DNA of 64,000 nt from Ephydatia muelleri. Taxonomy: Eukaryota > Porifera > Demospongiae > Spongillida > Spongillidae. This document shows positions 37,816 through 49,446 of this stretch, piece by piece. The first letter of the stretch is position 1, and every line of letters starts with the position of its first letter. The translations under genes and the position numbers were made by a program. The notes below the pieces were generated by a model. The model saw only the letters and a list, made by a program, of their open reading frames with translations. It made no database searches and had not been told where the DNA came from. The stretch is from assembly GCA_013339895.1 (NCBI GenBank), contig JABACO010000016.1, positions 1,808,608 to 1,872,607 of the forward strand, in the 5' to 3' direction.

Positions 37816-38398
37816 AACAATGGCTAATGATACCCACTTGAATTTTCAGTCCTTCAGTATTTATTCACAAGTGATTTTGTTCATTATTCATTGCCGACGT
37901 GTATATGCATTCAGTTGATTTATATTTATTTTTTTAAACATCAACACAAATGGACTACAAAGCTGTTCATATGCGAGAAAGGATCAAATACACACTGCTA
38001 GCTCCTGCTTAGTCCCCCAATTTGAAAACAGATGTGGCGATTCATATTTCAGCTTCTAATATAGATACCTTACATGGCAACAGCTTAATATTTTAACTTC
38101 TTTTTGATTCGCGCGGACATAATACAGGCTATAGGGTACAGTCCGATACGGTTGCGTGTCGCACACGTAACACCTTTTTTCTAAATCGCCTGCGTCACGG
38201 AGCCGTGCATTACGTTTGCGTTACGCAAAATTTTTACACGCTACCGTATTCGGTAAGATCATAGCCTCCGTATCGTAACTTCACAACGATCGCCTGCGAT
38301 ACGCCATTTCGACCGCATCCGTGACGCAAGCGATAAATAACGCCTACGTAACGCAGGCGGTACTTATTGGCCGTGTAGTCATTTCGTTCGAAAGCTTT

Positions 38399-38414
38399 AA
38401 AGCCTTATAAATCC
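38399..38414 (+). promoter_or_regulatory. NLR 5' leader next to transposon end
   Basis: Only 37 bp (38378-38414) separate the transposon TIR from the ATG, containing a TTATAAA-like word at 38405-38411. Any promoter or upstream 5'UTR exon must lie inside or beyond the transposon. Confidence 0.3.
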
Positions 38415-40921
38415 ATGGCCAGTACTGACAGTGAGATCGGTAAGTTCGTAGCTGCCAGGCCCACGTGTGAGGCTTATTCTGGCACAGGGGCAGTAATCAA
38501 CCACTTCTCGGCGAACCTCGGGAGTGACTGGAAACGGCTAGGAAGAAAACTGCAACTGAGCAAAACAGACCTCGACGGAATTGAAGTTGCCAACCCACAA
38601 GTCTTGGAGGACCAAATTAGCGACTTGTTTCACCTATGGAAGAAACGGAACGGTAGGCACGCTACTGCCGAAGCGTTGATAGCAGCCGCACAATCCGCGG
38701 GCCTGGATGACCTCATCACCACAGGTAACAATTATATTTTGCAATGCAAACTGGCGCGCATGCTTGCTGGCGTGTACATGCAGTGCACGAAGCGAACCTG
38801 GCGCTTGCGAGTGATGCGTCCTCTGGTGAAAAGAAACTCCCGTTCTCCGTATCCGAGTACGTCGAGTACTTGAAAGGGAGGTACGGCTCCGATCTGCCCC
38901 TTACTGGGTTGCGAGGGGAAGCTGTTCCCGTGGTCAAGCACGTGAGCCTCTCCCTGGTGACGAATGATGACGTCACCGCAGAGGAGGAGATGCGGGACTC
39001 CTGGATCATGTGGGAGGCGGTGCAGGATACTGCCAGGCCCACCAAAAAGAAAAAGAAGCCCATCGACATGAAGGAGGTAACATGGTGATAGGTGCTACAG
39101 AAACACACCCTCACATCCCCTCACCCTCACATCCCACACCCTCACATCCCTTTCATCCTCACACTCACATCTCCCACATGCACAGGTAGAAAAATTAATC
39201 ATCAACTCACGGGTGGTTGTAGTGGAAGGGGCACCCGGCATCGGCAAGTCCTGCCTTGCCTGGAAGCTGGGCGTCTACTGGAAGAATGGAGAGCTCCTCA
39301 CCCACTACCCATTGCTGGCCTTCCTGAGGTTCAGGGACAGCAGCGTGCAGTCTGCCCAATACCTCAGCCACCTCTTCCCTCACCCCGATCCAAAAACCCA
39401 GGCGGCCGTCCTCAATTGGATCAAGCGTAACCATGGGGACCATTGCCTGCTGGTGCTGGACGGCTACGACGAGCTCTCCTCCGGTGCCCAGACTGACTCC
39501 ATCTTCTCCAGGATAGTGGAAGGTGATCTCCTCCCCAAGGCGCACCTGGTCGTCACGAGTCGCTCGTCTGCCGTGGCGAGGCTCCTGGACCTGTGCAAGA
39601 CCCAGGAGCCGAGGCACATTGAGATCCTGGGCTTCACGGAGGCCCAGGTGAAGGAGTACGTGTGCCAGGCCTTCAAGAAGGTGGAGCAGCTTCGGGCGTT
39701 CGAGGAGTACTTGGAGTGCCACCCGCTTGTGCAGGGACTGATGTACGTGCCTCTCAACTCGGCCATCGTGGTACACGTGTACCGGATCAACAGGGACAGG
39801 GGGAGACCCGCACCCAGGACAATGACAGAGCTGTACACGGCGTTGGTGCTTTCCCTGGTGTACCGCAATCACCGCAAGCGTACCAGAGACAGTGTCGGTA
39901 TGGAGCCTGTGGACTCGGTCTCGGACCTGGCCTCGCCCTATCGCGATGGTATCAAGCGGATGGCTGGGCTGGCGTACCATGGCTGTGAAGAGGACAAGCT
40001 TGTGTTTCACAACGTCTCGACGTCTATGGAGACATTTGGTTAGTTGGTGGAGAGGGATGTGTATCTGCGTTTAAAGTGTGTGTAGGTGTTTGTTTTGTTT
40101 TAATGCGTTGTGGATATCTAGTACATTTGTGTATATGTGTGTATGTGTTGGGTGTGAGTGTGTTTATATGTTTGAGTGTGTGAGTGCGTATAGAAGTATA
40201 GAAGTGCATTTCAGCAAGGAGCTAACCAGTAGCTACATTCATTGTGTGGATACACATAACTCCTAATCTTTGAGTACAGTGTACATGGTTTACATTGCAA
40301 CATAATGATAATCTTTGAGCTTGTAAAAGGAAGTAGTTCTTTTCTTGCTTCATGTTACCTAAACATTTTGTGTGCATAGTCACAGGGCGATGTAATGATG
40401 GGTAGGGATGAGCAAAAACATATTTAAGCTGTTGTTTGGCTTGCTAGTTTGGAAATTGACTGGTTGCTTTTTGAGCAGTGCAAACAGAACAATACATTTT
40501 ACCTTCTCTAAAAAGCAACCAGGAGTAGGTCTCCAACCATTCAGCCTACAAATCCGAGTCTGATGCGCATTTTCAGCCATTCTAACGTTGGCACCACTTC
40601 AACTACATATCTAGGTCTTTGTTCATAGCTACATATCTAGCACACTGGTCATAGCAATTCCCTTTTGTTTGAAGTGCAGCTGGCCCTTGCGCCCTGCAAT
40701 AATACACTCTTAATTGTTGCAAGCAAACACATATTGTGTTTTCCCCACATCCGCTATTGTATTTGGATTGCAATGTAAACAGTGTACAGAAAGAGAGGAT
40801 CCCATGTTTACACATGGGTGGGGTAGCTTGAATATTTGTGGCAAAGCCAGATGTGTGCATGTGTGCAAGTGTGTACACATTACCTTAGATGTGGGCCAAG
40901 GCAATTGTGTTGGGGGGGGGT

Positions 40922-40955
<34 letters not shown>

Positions 40956-43900
40956 ATGCAATTTATAGTCTGAAAACATGCATGACCTGGGAAAGGATCA
41001 TATTGAACTAGGGCAATGATCTTTTTTTTTTTTTTTTTTACTTGTCCTTCTCCCTCTACCGCACTCTTCTCCCTCTCCTTCCTCTTCCCCCCTCCCCCCT
41101 TCTTCCTCCCCATGTGCACAGGTCTCATGGAGAGCGTGCGAGAGCTCCACCCCCTCGGGGAGACATCATCCATGTCGTGCAACTTCCTCCACAAGACCCT
41201 CCAGGAGTACCTGGCCGCGTACCACATCTCCCTCCAGCCCTCCTGCGAGCAGGTGAACATCCTGGAGAACCTGAGCAAGAGGCCGCAGATGAAGATGGTG
41301 TGCAGGTTTCTGACGGGTCTGACCAAGCTCCAGGGGACCAACGACTGGTGCTCTTCCATGTGGGGGCTGTTCGGGTACCCAGTCTCGCTCCTCACCTACG
41401 CGCAGAGGTACCATGCCATTGACGTGGGTTGCCTGACGGAAGTGTTGCACTGGCTGTACGAGATTCACCAGCCGGCTGTGGTGAAGAAGGTGCTGGCTGG
41501 CATTAATAAAAAGGAGCTCGTCTTCGAGGGCATCACCCTGTCTCCCTTCGACTGCTACGTTCTAGGCTACTGTGTGTTGAGCAGTGGTGCGGAGTGGATG
41601 CTCGTCTTTAACAGGTGTGAGATCAGGAGCAAAGGGGTGGAGATGCTGCTGACGTACAAGGAGAGAGGTCGGAGCGCTCTCTCCTGCCTGAGGAGACTGA
41701 GGCTATGGGAGAACCCTATTAACGACAGGGGTGCACAGTGTATAGGTGAGGGGGGGGGAGGGGTCCATTGGTCCCAGTTTGTATTGTGGTGAGTGGCTAC
41801 ACCACGTATGACCCACTGGCATAGCACTGCTTGCTGTCTGTGTTCTGTCTGAATCAGATGCACTTACAATAGCGTAGGTGGTTCAGTCATGAGATGCTGA
41901 TGTGATTTCCTATCCAGAACAAGAAGTTAACATGTAAACAGCAGCCATGTTAATGCATATCTAGTTTTTTGTGGGCGTTTACTGTGGTCGGTTGGCAGAC
42001 ATCTGGTTGAGAGGCTGATTGTGTTCCAATATGTGCCACAAAGGGGCTGTCTAGGCATCCTGGAGGAATCTTTCCAAGAAGTCAAAGTTGGTGCAGCCCT
42101 TGTTATGGTGCAAAGTATTTTAATTTTAGGTAACCACTAACTGATCTTCATTGTTTACAAGAATGGGATTAATGGAAGGAAATACATGGGTAATGCCACA
42201 CTGTGCTTGGTGTGGTGATGGGGTTGTGTCCATAGATCATGAAGCATTTGTGTGGCCTGGATAAAATGTTAGGGTTAGTGTTAGTGGTGGACCCTCTCTC
42301 TTGTTGGGCATTGAAAGGAGCCTGAATTGCTTCATCTGCAGGTGAAGCCATGAAGAACAACAATTGCCTAACTGAACTGGAGCTCTCGACAGGTGGAATA
42401 ACCTCTGCAGCACTCAATCAACTGTGTGTCTCTCTCCATGGCAACAACACTCTGACTTCATTGGATATATCACACAACACCTTGAAGGACGCTGATATTC
42501 TGGGTTAGTATTTTGCAGGACAAATCTGTCCTGCACTACTGTAGGGGAAGGGGAGGAGTAGGTGTTGGGTTGAAGTGAAAGAAGACTCTGAATGGAAAAA
42601 TGAAAGTGGGGAGAGGGTTGACAGGTTGACTAGGTCAAAATGTTGACCTTGAAGATGATGAGGGCATATCCCATCTGTCTAATGGAAGATACATGCTTGC
42701 GGGTGGTGCTATGCTTGATTTAACGTAACTAACATTCTGTTTCATTCTAATGTGTACACTGCACACATATGTCTTGCATAGAACGCATCATAGCAGTCGT
42801 ATTCTTGGTTATCCTGTACTCCATAAGCATATTAGCTTGCCATACGATTATGAGGAATGTACCGTGGAAGCACGAATGAAAGGAACATTCATGTTGAAGA
42901 ATAATTCCTGGGTAGCTTGAACAATCTGGGCAGTAGTTCAATATTTATATTCCTGTTTATTTGTAAAACAAACTGTGCCATCTGATGGTTGTGTACCGGT
43001 CCCCGCCCCTTACAACTCTACATAGTTAGCAATGGCATCTTGGGATACGCATGTAAATTTTCAAGGACCTTTTAGTTTTTGCAAGATTGGCCTCAATTGC
43101 AAATGTTATAGCTGGCGAGAAATTTGTATCCATACTTAACTTACTTATGTTAATAATTGTTATTGTCATTCTCAATTACTAAGCAAAAGCTTGTCGTGAT
43201 AAAATTCATAAGATCCCAAGTACATATGCTTTCAAACTTCGTAACAACTCTCAATTTAAAAAAGTAATGTGACTTGAGACACAGAATGAAAATATACAAA
43301 ATAAACATCAATTCCCCAAAACAGGCAGTACTGCTAAATTGCAATATAATGTCAGTGCTGAAAGCTATCATTTTGCAATGTCTTTATCTAAACTGCAACA
43401 AAAAGAATACATCTATAGTGACTTCTGCACCTGAATTTAAGGAATCAGGAGTTACACTATTAGACTCTAATTGGGTAAACATCTCATATCTGTCAGAGGT
43501 AATATCTCCAGTATCTTGGACAAAATGTATTTGTGTAAAATGTTCAAAAAGGAGTTTCGTGCAAATGTTGGTCCTCACAGATGAGTGTGCATACGATAGG
43601 TATGCTAGAAATACACATATCTATGCCTCTACAGGTCTGAAGCAGTTGCTGACAAAAAACAGGAGTCTCACACAACTGAACCTTGGCCTGTGTGGGATAG
43701 GCCCCGCTGGCTTGAAGGAACTGTGTTCCACTTTACACAAGAATACCACATTGATTGCATTGCAGCTGGCTGGAAGCACTTTCGACTTGCAGAGTGTGGA
43801 GGCTCTGGGTAAGGTAGCTGCTGCATGACTTTGCAGAGTGTGGAGGCTCTGGGTAAGGTAGCTGTTGCATGACTTTGTAGAGTGTGGAGGCTCTGGGTAA

Positions 43901-44732
43901 GGTAGCTGCTGCATGACTTTGCAGAGTGTGGAGGCTCTGGGTAAGGTAGCTGTTGCATGACTTTGCAGAGTGTGGAGGCTCTGGGTAAGGTAGCTGCTGC
44001 ATGACTTTGCAGAGTGTGGAGGCTCTGGGTAAGGTAGCTGTTGCATGACTTTGCAGAGTGTGGAGGCTCTGGGTAAGGTAGCTGTTGCATGACTTTGCAG
44101 AGTGTGGAGGCTCTGGGTAAGGTAGCTGTTGCATGACTTTGTAGAGTGTGGAGGCTCTGGGTAAGGTATCTGCTGCATCAGGGACTTTATGGTGCATTTT
44201 GTAAAGAGCTATTTAAGGTCCTAAGGTCTGTGCAAAGTTGCAAAATATATTTTTTTACTTGGACTGTGTGACAAAGATGCTCGCTTCATCTTTGATTACA
44301 AATATGAAATTGCGGGGTGTGCAGTTGTGATAGCCCATGTGATTCATATCATCTGTTCTTCTTCTAGGTCTGGCTATCAAAGGCAATAAATCGCTTTCTG
44401 ACCTAAACCTTACGAAATGCTGCCTCGATGATAGCAGTATAGTGCGTCTTTGTCAAAGCATCATGGAGTGTCATCTCAAGGTCCTGAACATCTGTAGCAA
44501 TCCATTCGCAAGACAAGGGGCACTTGCTGTCGCTCAACTCATGAAAACTCACGAGTATATCGAACAGGTTTGGGCGTGGAATGCAGACATGCATCACGAA
44601 AGTGTGTGTTGCCTGCTTGACGCTATGAGGGCAAACCAACGTGTCAAGAAGCTGCTGTTAAACTCCAGCTGCAGAGACCTGATAGACACCACGGAGCTTG
44701 CGAGCCTTAAAGGCAGAGTTGTGTTCAACTGA
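38415..44732 (+). CDS. NLR: Death domain - NACHT - LRR
   Basis: Seven exons: 38415-38724, 38784-39076, 39186-40038, 41122-41745, 42342-42503, 43635-43808, 44368-44732. They sum to 2781 nt, or 926 aa plus stop, with all GT-AG junctions in phase. Exon 1 is a Death domain (LGSDWKRLGRKLQLSKTDLD, then LWKKRNGRHATAEALIAA). NACHT: Walker A EGAPGIGKS at aa ~215-223, Walker B LLVLDGYDEL at ~289-298, sensor LVVTSR at ~322-327, and the FLHKTLQEYLAAY motif of the post-NACHT helical region at ~aa 506. LRRs lie at about aa 660-890 (LTELELSTGGITSAALNQL; LTQLNLGLCGIGPAGLKEL; LSDLNLTKCCLDDSSIVRL), one or two per exon, each exon phase 1-1. It is a cytosolic pattern-recognition or cell-death receptor. The NACHT exon is GC-rich compared with its surroundings. 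A CACTA transposon ends 37 bp upstream of the ATG and a minisatellite overlaps the 43808 donor. Confidence 0.92.
39103..39178. repeat. CCTCACATCCC short tandem repeat
   Basis: Imperfect repeats of CCTCACATCCC(A) in NLR intron 2, serving as the pyrimidine-rich stretch before the 39186 acceptor. Confidence 0.6.
40039..41121. other. NLR intron 3
   Basis: A 1.08-kb intron with a ~40-base G-run at about 40912-40953 and a T-run at about 41022-41039. No gene recognised. Confidence 0.7.
43792..44187 (+). repeat. 44-bp minisatellite, nine copies, containing an NLR exon end and splice donor
   Basis: Unit GAGTGTGGAGGCTCTGGGTA plus 24 bp, repeated at exact 44-bp spacing from 43792 to 44144, with few differences (GCTGCTG versus GCTGTTG). 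The first copy includes the last 17 coding bases of the 43635-43808 LRR exon and its GGTAAGG donor. Each later copy repeats TTTGCAG, those 16-17 bases, and GTAAGG. The antisense 185-aa reading frame here is an artefact of the repeat. Confidence 0.95.
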
Positions 44733-45565
44733 ACATGTCCCATATTCATCCAGGGTACCCAACTCCTTCACAAGATGGCCCCTACCTGAATTTTACATGG
44801 GACAAACGATCCAGGCAACGTACTGATTCGTTTGTGGGTGCATTGGCCTCCTTTCCTCAATCCCCCTCAAACCAAGCAGCTGGCTCAAAGTGGATTCAAG
44901 CACTCCTTCCTTATAGGGTCTCTTAGTCTTCCTGAATGTTGAGCAGCAGAACCCTCGTGCCAAGGAATGCTTAGCAATCCCAGTCTGCTGAATCAGAACG
45001 CTTTGTTCAGAAGAGAAGATTCTTCAACCCAATGTGCAGAAATGATGATGGGAACACACAGTTTCAAGAAGGGTATAGAATCCCAAGCACTTTGGTATCC
45101 TGTCTGATCACATAGGGGAGATGGATCACCTCGTTATTTAACAGCCTGTACCATGGTGCACGTGAAAACGATTCTGTCCGTGTTCCATAGGGTCCAGTCT
45201 ATGTGAAGTTCTGCACACAGTAACTGGAAATGTGTCTGATAAAATCGCCTGCTTCATTATAATTCAGAACTGGACTACATGTTTTCACTGACCAAATTAA
45301 TAAATATCTCTTTTTTCCAAGAAATTAAAGTCTCTTTTAAGAAGAAAAAAATATATCTCTTTGTAAAATTATACCACACTTAAGTATTCGACATCTGCTA
45401 TCATGTATTGCAACAGCTAGTAGTGAACAAGAATTGGACTGGAGAATTGGAAAGAGATTCTTACTGCTCTGGTCACGTATGTTGGACCTGAGTATTTTGC
45501 TTCTCTGTGTGGTAGGTTCCATGATAACCAGTGTTGCTCCATTCTGATCTCTTTGGTTATTGACT

Positions 45566-45598
<33 letters not shown>

Positions 45599-46500
45599 TC
45601 ACCATGACAACGCCAGTCTTTACATCTGCTCTGGAAATGTCAAGTAGTTTGTGAGTGCTGGTAATTTGGTCCCTATTCCATTCCAAGTTGGTTGAAATAC
45701 ACTCTGGACACCAATAGGACTGCAGCCACCACCTTCATGAGCTCACTTGTGCTACAAGACTCAGTGGAGAAGGTGATCATACAGTACATATGCTGATATG
45801 TTGGCATCTCAAGGCACTCTTCAACTACCTCCAAGAGAATGGAGCCAAGGTGCTGCTTAGACTTTAACTAATGCCCACCCACCTTTTCATTGGTGCCTCT
45901 CATCCTCTGAACATCCTAGGCTCTATCACTACATCTCTCCCTAAACCAGAGTTCCCATTCCAGAGGGTTAATATACAAACACCATGAGACCACAGCACTA
46001 TTTAAGTAGACCTCACTGCCTCCTGGCCATGCCTCTACCACTCCTATCACAGCCTCCATGATGGGCAATCTAACAATCCCTGGCACCCAGGCAATCCCAC
46101 CTTCACACCATCAACAGCAGATATATGAATCCTATGAGCCTCTTCAGTCCAGGTCTCTCTTGCTGTTGAACAGTAAGTAGCCTATGCCTGAAATAAAACA
46201 CCTGCATTTTCTGCTTGATCCTTTTTTTCCTAGCGGGTCCAAAAGCCCCCCAACCCTCAGGAGGATATGGTAATTGTGTTGTCGCTCGATACACTCTTGA
46301 AACATTGTACATCCACCAACACTGAGAGCTTGAAAGATGATGTAATGATGACATCATTGTCATGGTATGTTTCAGTTACACTGTGTAAAAGGCTTGTTAT
46401 ACACTGGTATATAACACGTGCATTGCCAAGCAGAAAGTTGAAGATATAGCCAGCAAGCTGACAATCTTATCAGCTCTCCTCTGTGAATCAAAGGTCAGTA
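44733..46500. other. Downstream of the NLR gene
   Basis: No gene recognised up to the assembly gap. A G-run of ~30 lies at about 45566-45596. AATAAA-like words near 45296-45304 could serve NLR polyadenylation. Confidence 0.4.
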
Positions 46501-46600
46501 NNNNNNNNNNNNNNNNNNNNNNNNNNNNNNNNNNNNNNNNNNNNNNNNNNNNNNNNNNNNNNNNNNNNNNNNNNNNNNNNNNNNNNNNNNNNNNNNNNNN
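46501..46600. other. Assembly gap (100 N)
   Basis: Exactly 100 undetermined bases, so a scaffold gap of conventional length. Sequence on either side may not be adjacent at this distance. Confidence 0.99.
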
Positions 46601-48150
46601 ATGTTGACACTGTACATAGAGGCGACGAGGCCTTAAGTAACTGTCCTGCTCCTGCAGACACGAGTGAGCAGTCTGCGAGTAAGGCTGATCCTGCAATAGA
46701 TGGCAACATGCCAATCTTGGAGACGTACAGATGTCCCCTTTACAGTTGCTGAACAAGCTGCATGACGTGCGCCTGGAATCTTTGTTCCCTAACGTTTGCA
46801 TCAGCCTGCGGATATTTTGCACCTTGCCAGTCACCGTGGCATCTGCAGAAAGAAGTTTTAGTCGATTGAAGCGAATAAAATCATACAGCAGATCAACAAT
46901 GGCTCAGGAACGACTACAACACTGTTAAAAAAAAAGGCCTGAGGGGTGTTAAGTTTGAGGGGTGTTACAGCCCAGGGAGTGTTATGGCAACACACAAGGG
47001 TGTTGAGCTGACATCTTGGGGTGTTGGCAGGCTGCGTTAGGGTGTTAGGAGCAACCCCCAGCAAGGGTGGGGTGTTAGGTCGATTTAAAGGTGTGTTGTC
47101 ATAACACTGATTTACCGCATTACACCACAGTAGGATAGTTCCCAGCCTTGTTTAGTAATTACTTTCTGACGGAGTGAGGGCGTGGTTTGTTAGACTATTA
47201 TGGCAGCTGTGACTTCGTAGTTGGAGGTGATACTGGACTTCAAGTGAAAAGTTATATCTTAATGGTATGCACACACACAAGGGACACAACGTACCAGTAC
47301 AAAACGTCTACCATAGGCTGGCCATGGCCCGTGCGTTGGTGAAGTTGGTGACCCCAGCAGCGCGTGCGCGTGTGGATTTCTTGTATACTAGTAGGCCTAC
47401 AGCTGCTTTTTCAACATGTAATTACCGTATGCATGCATGTAATCTCGATGTGCTTATGAAGGCTTGCGTGCCTATGTGCACTTCTGTGTGTATGGTTCGC
47501 TAGCGTGTTGTAGAGTACCCCAGTATGCTGCTAAATTTCAAGTTTGATGCAAGCTTGTTTATTATCCTGCATGCCACTTTGTGCTGAGAGTGAAGGTTAA
47601 GTACAATGGCAGTGCTTGTGTGACAGTGTATTAAAATCCATCTGGATTCTATTTAGACCACACCCTAGTAAAATGGCATGGGAACATATACATTATTACT
47701 CACAAGTATTTATTATGGGTATGCATTTAATATCACAGTATTTCTAGGTAGGTAGTCTTTTAAAAATATATTGAACAGACCTGTTGCAGCTTGAACATTG
47801 GGTGTATGCTAGAAGTGTTCGTGCATTCATACGGCTACATATGTCTATATACCACATGCAGATCCTGATAGCATATGCTGGATGAATGAATGCGGCCCAA
47901 CACTTGTAAGGGTAGGCTAAAGTACTGCAGTATTTGAACACTTTTTGTAGGTACAGTGTTGTGGGATTAATTATCATATATGTCTGGTTTGGTGTAATGA
48001 CTGATACTAGATAAATACAATAACTATTAATTATTTGACAATGTTCACATGCATGCACATGTTTGCATAGCAGATGCACTTATACGTACAAATTTTTTAC
48101 ACGAGCTGCACACACATACACATAACCACACACTGCATGTACACACATCA

Positions 48151-48507
48151 AGCCTGTAGCCAGGGGGGGGTCGGGGGGTTCGAACGAACCCCCCCCCCCC
48201 CCCAAAAGGGTCAAGGTCCGCTTATGTGGTGCAGGTCCCGGCTTGTGAAGCTTCTGGGGCTTTGCCCCAGACCCCAATGGGGGAGCTTACATCGCTCCCC
48301 CCCCCCCCCCCCCCACTTTTCGTAATGGACTGAAGCGAATCGCCCCCCCCCCCCCCCCCCCCCCCTCCCACTTTTCGTATATCGGCCCTGAAGTGGACTG
48401 CCCACCCCCCCTTTTGTATCGGGCAACCCACCTCGGCCACCGCTCACTAGTTAGGTCCACATTTGTTTTCCGAACCCCCCTATTTCCTGACCTGGCTACG
48501 GGCCTGC
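48151..48507. mobile_element. Nested MITE with G/C-run interior
   Basis: Ends GCCTGTAGCCAGGGGGG and CCTGGCTACGGGCCTG are inverted repeats. The interior has several C-runs and a GGTTCGAACGAACC palindrome. A related element lies at 49250-49446. Confidence 0.6.
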
Positions 48508-49135
48508 ACATACATATATACTCACACAAATCACATAACCACACACATGTGTACACACATACACACACATGCACACACATACACACATGTGCATCACACA
48601 CGTACACACATGTTCATCACACACACATACATACATGTACACATACACACATGCACAGACACATTCACACATACGCACATGTACACTCATGCACACACAT
48701 ACACACATGCACAGACACATTCACAAGTACACACATGCACACACAATGCACACACAATGCACACAAATGCACACACACATGCACACAATGCACACCTGCA
48801 CACACGTGCAGACATACACACATACACACAATGCACACACACATGCACACACATGCATGCATGTGTGTGCATGTGTGTGCATGTGTGTATGTCTGCACGC
48901 GTGTGCATGTGTGCATTGTGTGCATTTGTGTGCATTGTGTGTGCGTTGTGTGTGCATGTGTGTGTGTGAGCATGTGTGAGAGTGTGTGTGCACGTGTGTG
49001 CATGTGAATGTGTCTGTGCATGTGTGTATGTGTATGTATGTGTGACGTGTGTACATGTGTGTGATGAACATGTGTGTATGTGTATGCATGTGTGTGTGGT
49101 TATGTGTGTTTGTGTGAGTATATATAGAACTACGA
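48508..49135. repeat. CA-rich then GT-rich palindromic microsatellite
   Basis: CACACATACA-type repeats up to about 48850 switch abruptly to GTGTGTGCATG-type repeats up to about 49110. This makes a large imperfect palindrome centred near ATGCATGCATG at 48855. Reading frames here are artefacts. Confidence 0.85.
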
Positions 49136-49249
49136 AGTCACAGCTGCCACGCACAGACTCATGCTGACACACACATACACATATGAACACATACACACAC
49201 ATGTACACATAAGCACACACATGCACACATACACATGCACATGCATACA

Positions 49250-49446
49250 CAGGCTCATAGGCAGGAAGTCTGGCAGGGGGGAGCGTCGATTAATAGGACT
49301 GCAGGACTGTTGGGAAAGGGGGGAGGGGGGGCCTCACATATGAAAGCGGGAGTCGGGGGGGGGGGGGGGGGGGGGGGGGGGTTCCCCCTTAGCAATCAGG
49401 CATCAAACGAGGGGGATCGACCAACCCCCCCTGGCTACAGGCCTGC
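49250..49446. mobile_element. Nested MITE with G-run interior
   Basis: Ends CAGGCTCATAGGCAGG and CCTGGCTACAGGCCTG are inverted repeats, and CATACA flanks both sides. The interior has a G-run at about 49357-49381. Same family as 48151-48507. Confidence 0.55.

Larger units (their letters stand above)
32208..38377 (-). mobile_element. CACTA/EnSpm-like DNA transposon (about 6.2 kb)
   Basis: Ends carry the inverted repeat TACACGGCCAATAA (32208-32221) and TTATTGGCCGTGTA (38364-38377). Taking CACGG as the terminus leaves a 2-bp TA on both sides as a possible TSD. About 200 bp inside each end is dense in repeated GCGTTACG/CGTAACGCAAGCG words, the subterminal repeats expected of CACTA elements. Inside are a minus-strand 15-exon transposase and a divergent plus-strand second gene, the classic two-gene layout. 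The right end stops 37 bp before the NLR start codon. Confidence 0.8.

Noticed and set aside
39207-40010. 267-aa open frame on the minus strand
   Set aside because: A shadow of the GC-rich NACHT exon, which has clear Walker motifs on the plus strand.
43792-44187. CRISPR-like regular repeat array
   Set aside because: Units are head-to-tail with no unique spacers, inside a eukaryotic gene; it is a minisatellite.
43621-44197. Repetitive minus-strand protein of up to 185 aa with a 44-bp-derived repeat
   Set aside because: Antisense translation of the NLR minisatellite; no gene signals.
48170-48200. GGTTCGAACGAACC as a T-loop-like motif
   Set aside because: It is a simple palindrome between G- and C-runs in a MITE, without tRNA structure.
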